Shown in pieces: positions 63,760-64,000 of a stretch of DNA of 64,000 nt. The DNA lies in contig JAFVGK010000156.1 in assembly GCA_017475035.1 (NCBI GenBank), positions 1-64,000 on the forward strand, given 5' to 3'. Origin of the DNA: Blautia sp. (GTDB taxonomy: Bacteria; Bacillota; Clostridia; Lachnospirales; Lachnospiraceae). Each line of letters begins with the position of its first letter. Positions within the stretch are counted from its first letter, which is position 1. The notes beneath the pieces are model-generated. The model saw only the letters and a list, made by a program, of their open reading frames with translations. It was not told the origin of the DNA and did not search any database. The position numbers and the translations under genes were made by a program.

Positions 63760-64000
63760 ATGCACAGTATGAAACAAAGGAAAAGGCGGCAGACAGCCAC
63801 CGCTTTGCTGTTTATCCTGCCTTTCTTTATCCTGTTTACCGTTTTTACCGTATATCCGATCATCCAGGGGGTTTGGGTCAGCCTGAACAAATGGTCAATG
63901 ATGGGCAGGCAGAAATATATCGGACTTGAAAATTTCGAGAAGCTTTTCTCCGATTCAAAATTCTGGGCTTCTCTCAGAAATACATGTTTTTTTGTGGTTG
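63760..64000 (+). CDS. sugar ABC transporter permease, MalF-type (cut by window end)
   Basis: The first 80 residues are visible: MHSMKQRKRRQTATALLFIL, a TM (ATALLFILPFFILFTVFTVY), then VYPIIQGVWVSLNKW and YIGLENFEKLFSDSKFWAS. This N-terminus (P-x-Y-P-x-x-x-x-x-x-S-L and the GLxNF segment) is characteristic of MalF/UgpA-type permeases. The ATG at 63760 has GGAGG 7 bp upstream. The gene is partial at the 3' end, and a second permease gene is expected downstream. Confidence 0.85.
   Translation, partial: MHSMKQRKRRQTATALLFILPFFILFTVFTVYPIIQGVWVSLNKWSMMGRQKYIGLENFEKLFSDSKFWASLRNTCFFVV

Overview
The window looks like chromosomal DNA of a low-to-mid GC Gram-positive anaerobe, most likely a gut Lachnospiraceae (Clostridia). 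The reasons are AGGAGG-type ribosome binding sites, sigma-A-like promoters, BspA-type leucine-rich repeat and bacterial Ig-like surface proteins, an oxygen-sensitive Fe-S serine dehydratase, a ferredoxin-tailed aldo/keto reductase, a pRiA4b ORF-3 protein, remnants of Rpn-type nucleases, and an expanded family of AAA-ATPase/PD-(D/E)XK genes. I see no rRNA, tRNA, CRISPR array, IS transposase or prophage module.

Layout. 1-1.7 kb: decayed, duplicated Rpn-like gene fragments, the second copy interrupted by two small repeat elements. 1.9-3.9 kb: HTH plus pRiA4b ORF-3 protein. 4.8-14.3 kb: a two-gene surface operon, consisting of a 2802-residue exported protein built of about 85 copies of a 32-residue repeat, translationally coupled to a secreted peptidoglycan-binding-domain protein. 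14.8-19.5 kb: uronic-acid nucleotide-sugar genes (UDP-glucuronate-type epimerase, galacturonokinase-like GHMP kinase, nucleotidyltransferase, UDP-glucose dehydrogenase). 20.2-30.8 kb: a small double-glycine peptide gene followed by a repetitive locus of Sec11-like signal peptidase genes and AAA-ATPase/nuclease genes, with intact and decaying copies side by side. 31-33.5 kb: serine/threonine uptake and serine deamination. 33.7-35.9 kb: two oxidoreductases on the minus strand. 36.1-36.8 kb: a HigBA-type toxin-antitoxin pair between direct repeats. 37.2-42.6 kb: DUF308 protein, UbiB-like kinase and an unusual two-gene ABC transporter. 42.7-46.3 kb: GH28 pectinase, a protein kinase and a sugar-type oxidoreductase. 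46.4-49.9 kb (minus): metallophosphatase, DUF3592 protein, HAD phosphatase and a secreted protein. 50.8-54.2 kb: DUF1349 protein, cytidylate-kinase-like protein, MATE exporter and YgjV protein. 54.3-61.6 kb: a giant RND transporter with a coiled-coil insertion, aspartate kinase and a secreted LRR protein. 62.3-64 kb: start of a carbohydrate ABC importer, cut by the window edge.

Three families of dispersed non-coding repeats run through the intergenic spaces. Family A is a 157-243 bp near-perfect palindrome (three full, or nearly full, copies plus an extra long copy and two partial ones). Family B is an about 83 bp hairpin element (at least seven copies). Family C is an about 100 bp hairpin element (two copies). 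The duplicated gene remnant at 0.15-1.7 kb gives filled and empty sites for B and C, which indicates that they insert as discrete units.

Functional theme: surface polymer and pectin metabolism (GH28, galacturonokinase-like enzyme, UDP-GlcA/GalA enzymes, sugar importer) combined with large cell-surface repeat proteins and rapidly evolving accessory modules. Functions of the AAA/nuclease array, the 32-residue repeat protein and the palindromic repeats are unknown and are the main targets for follow-up.
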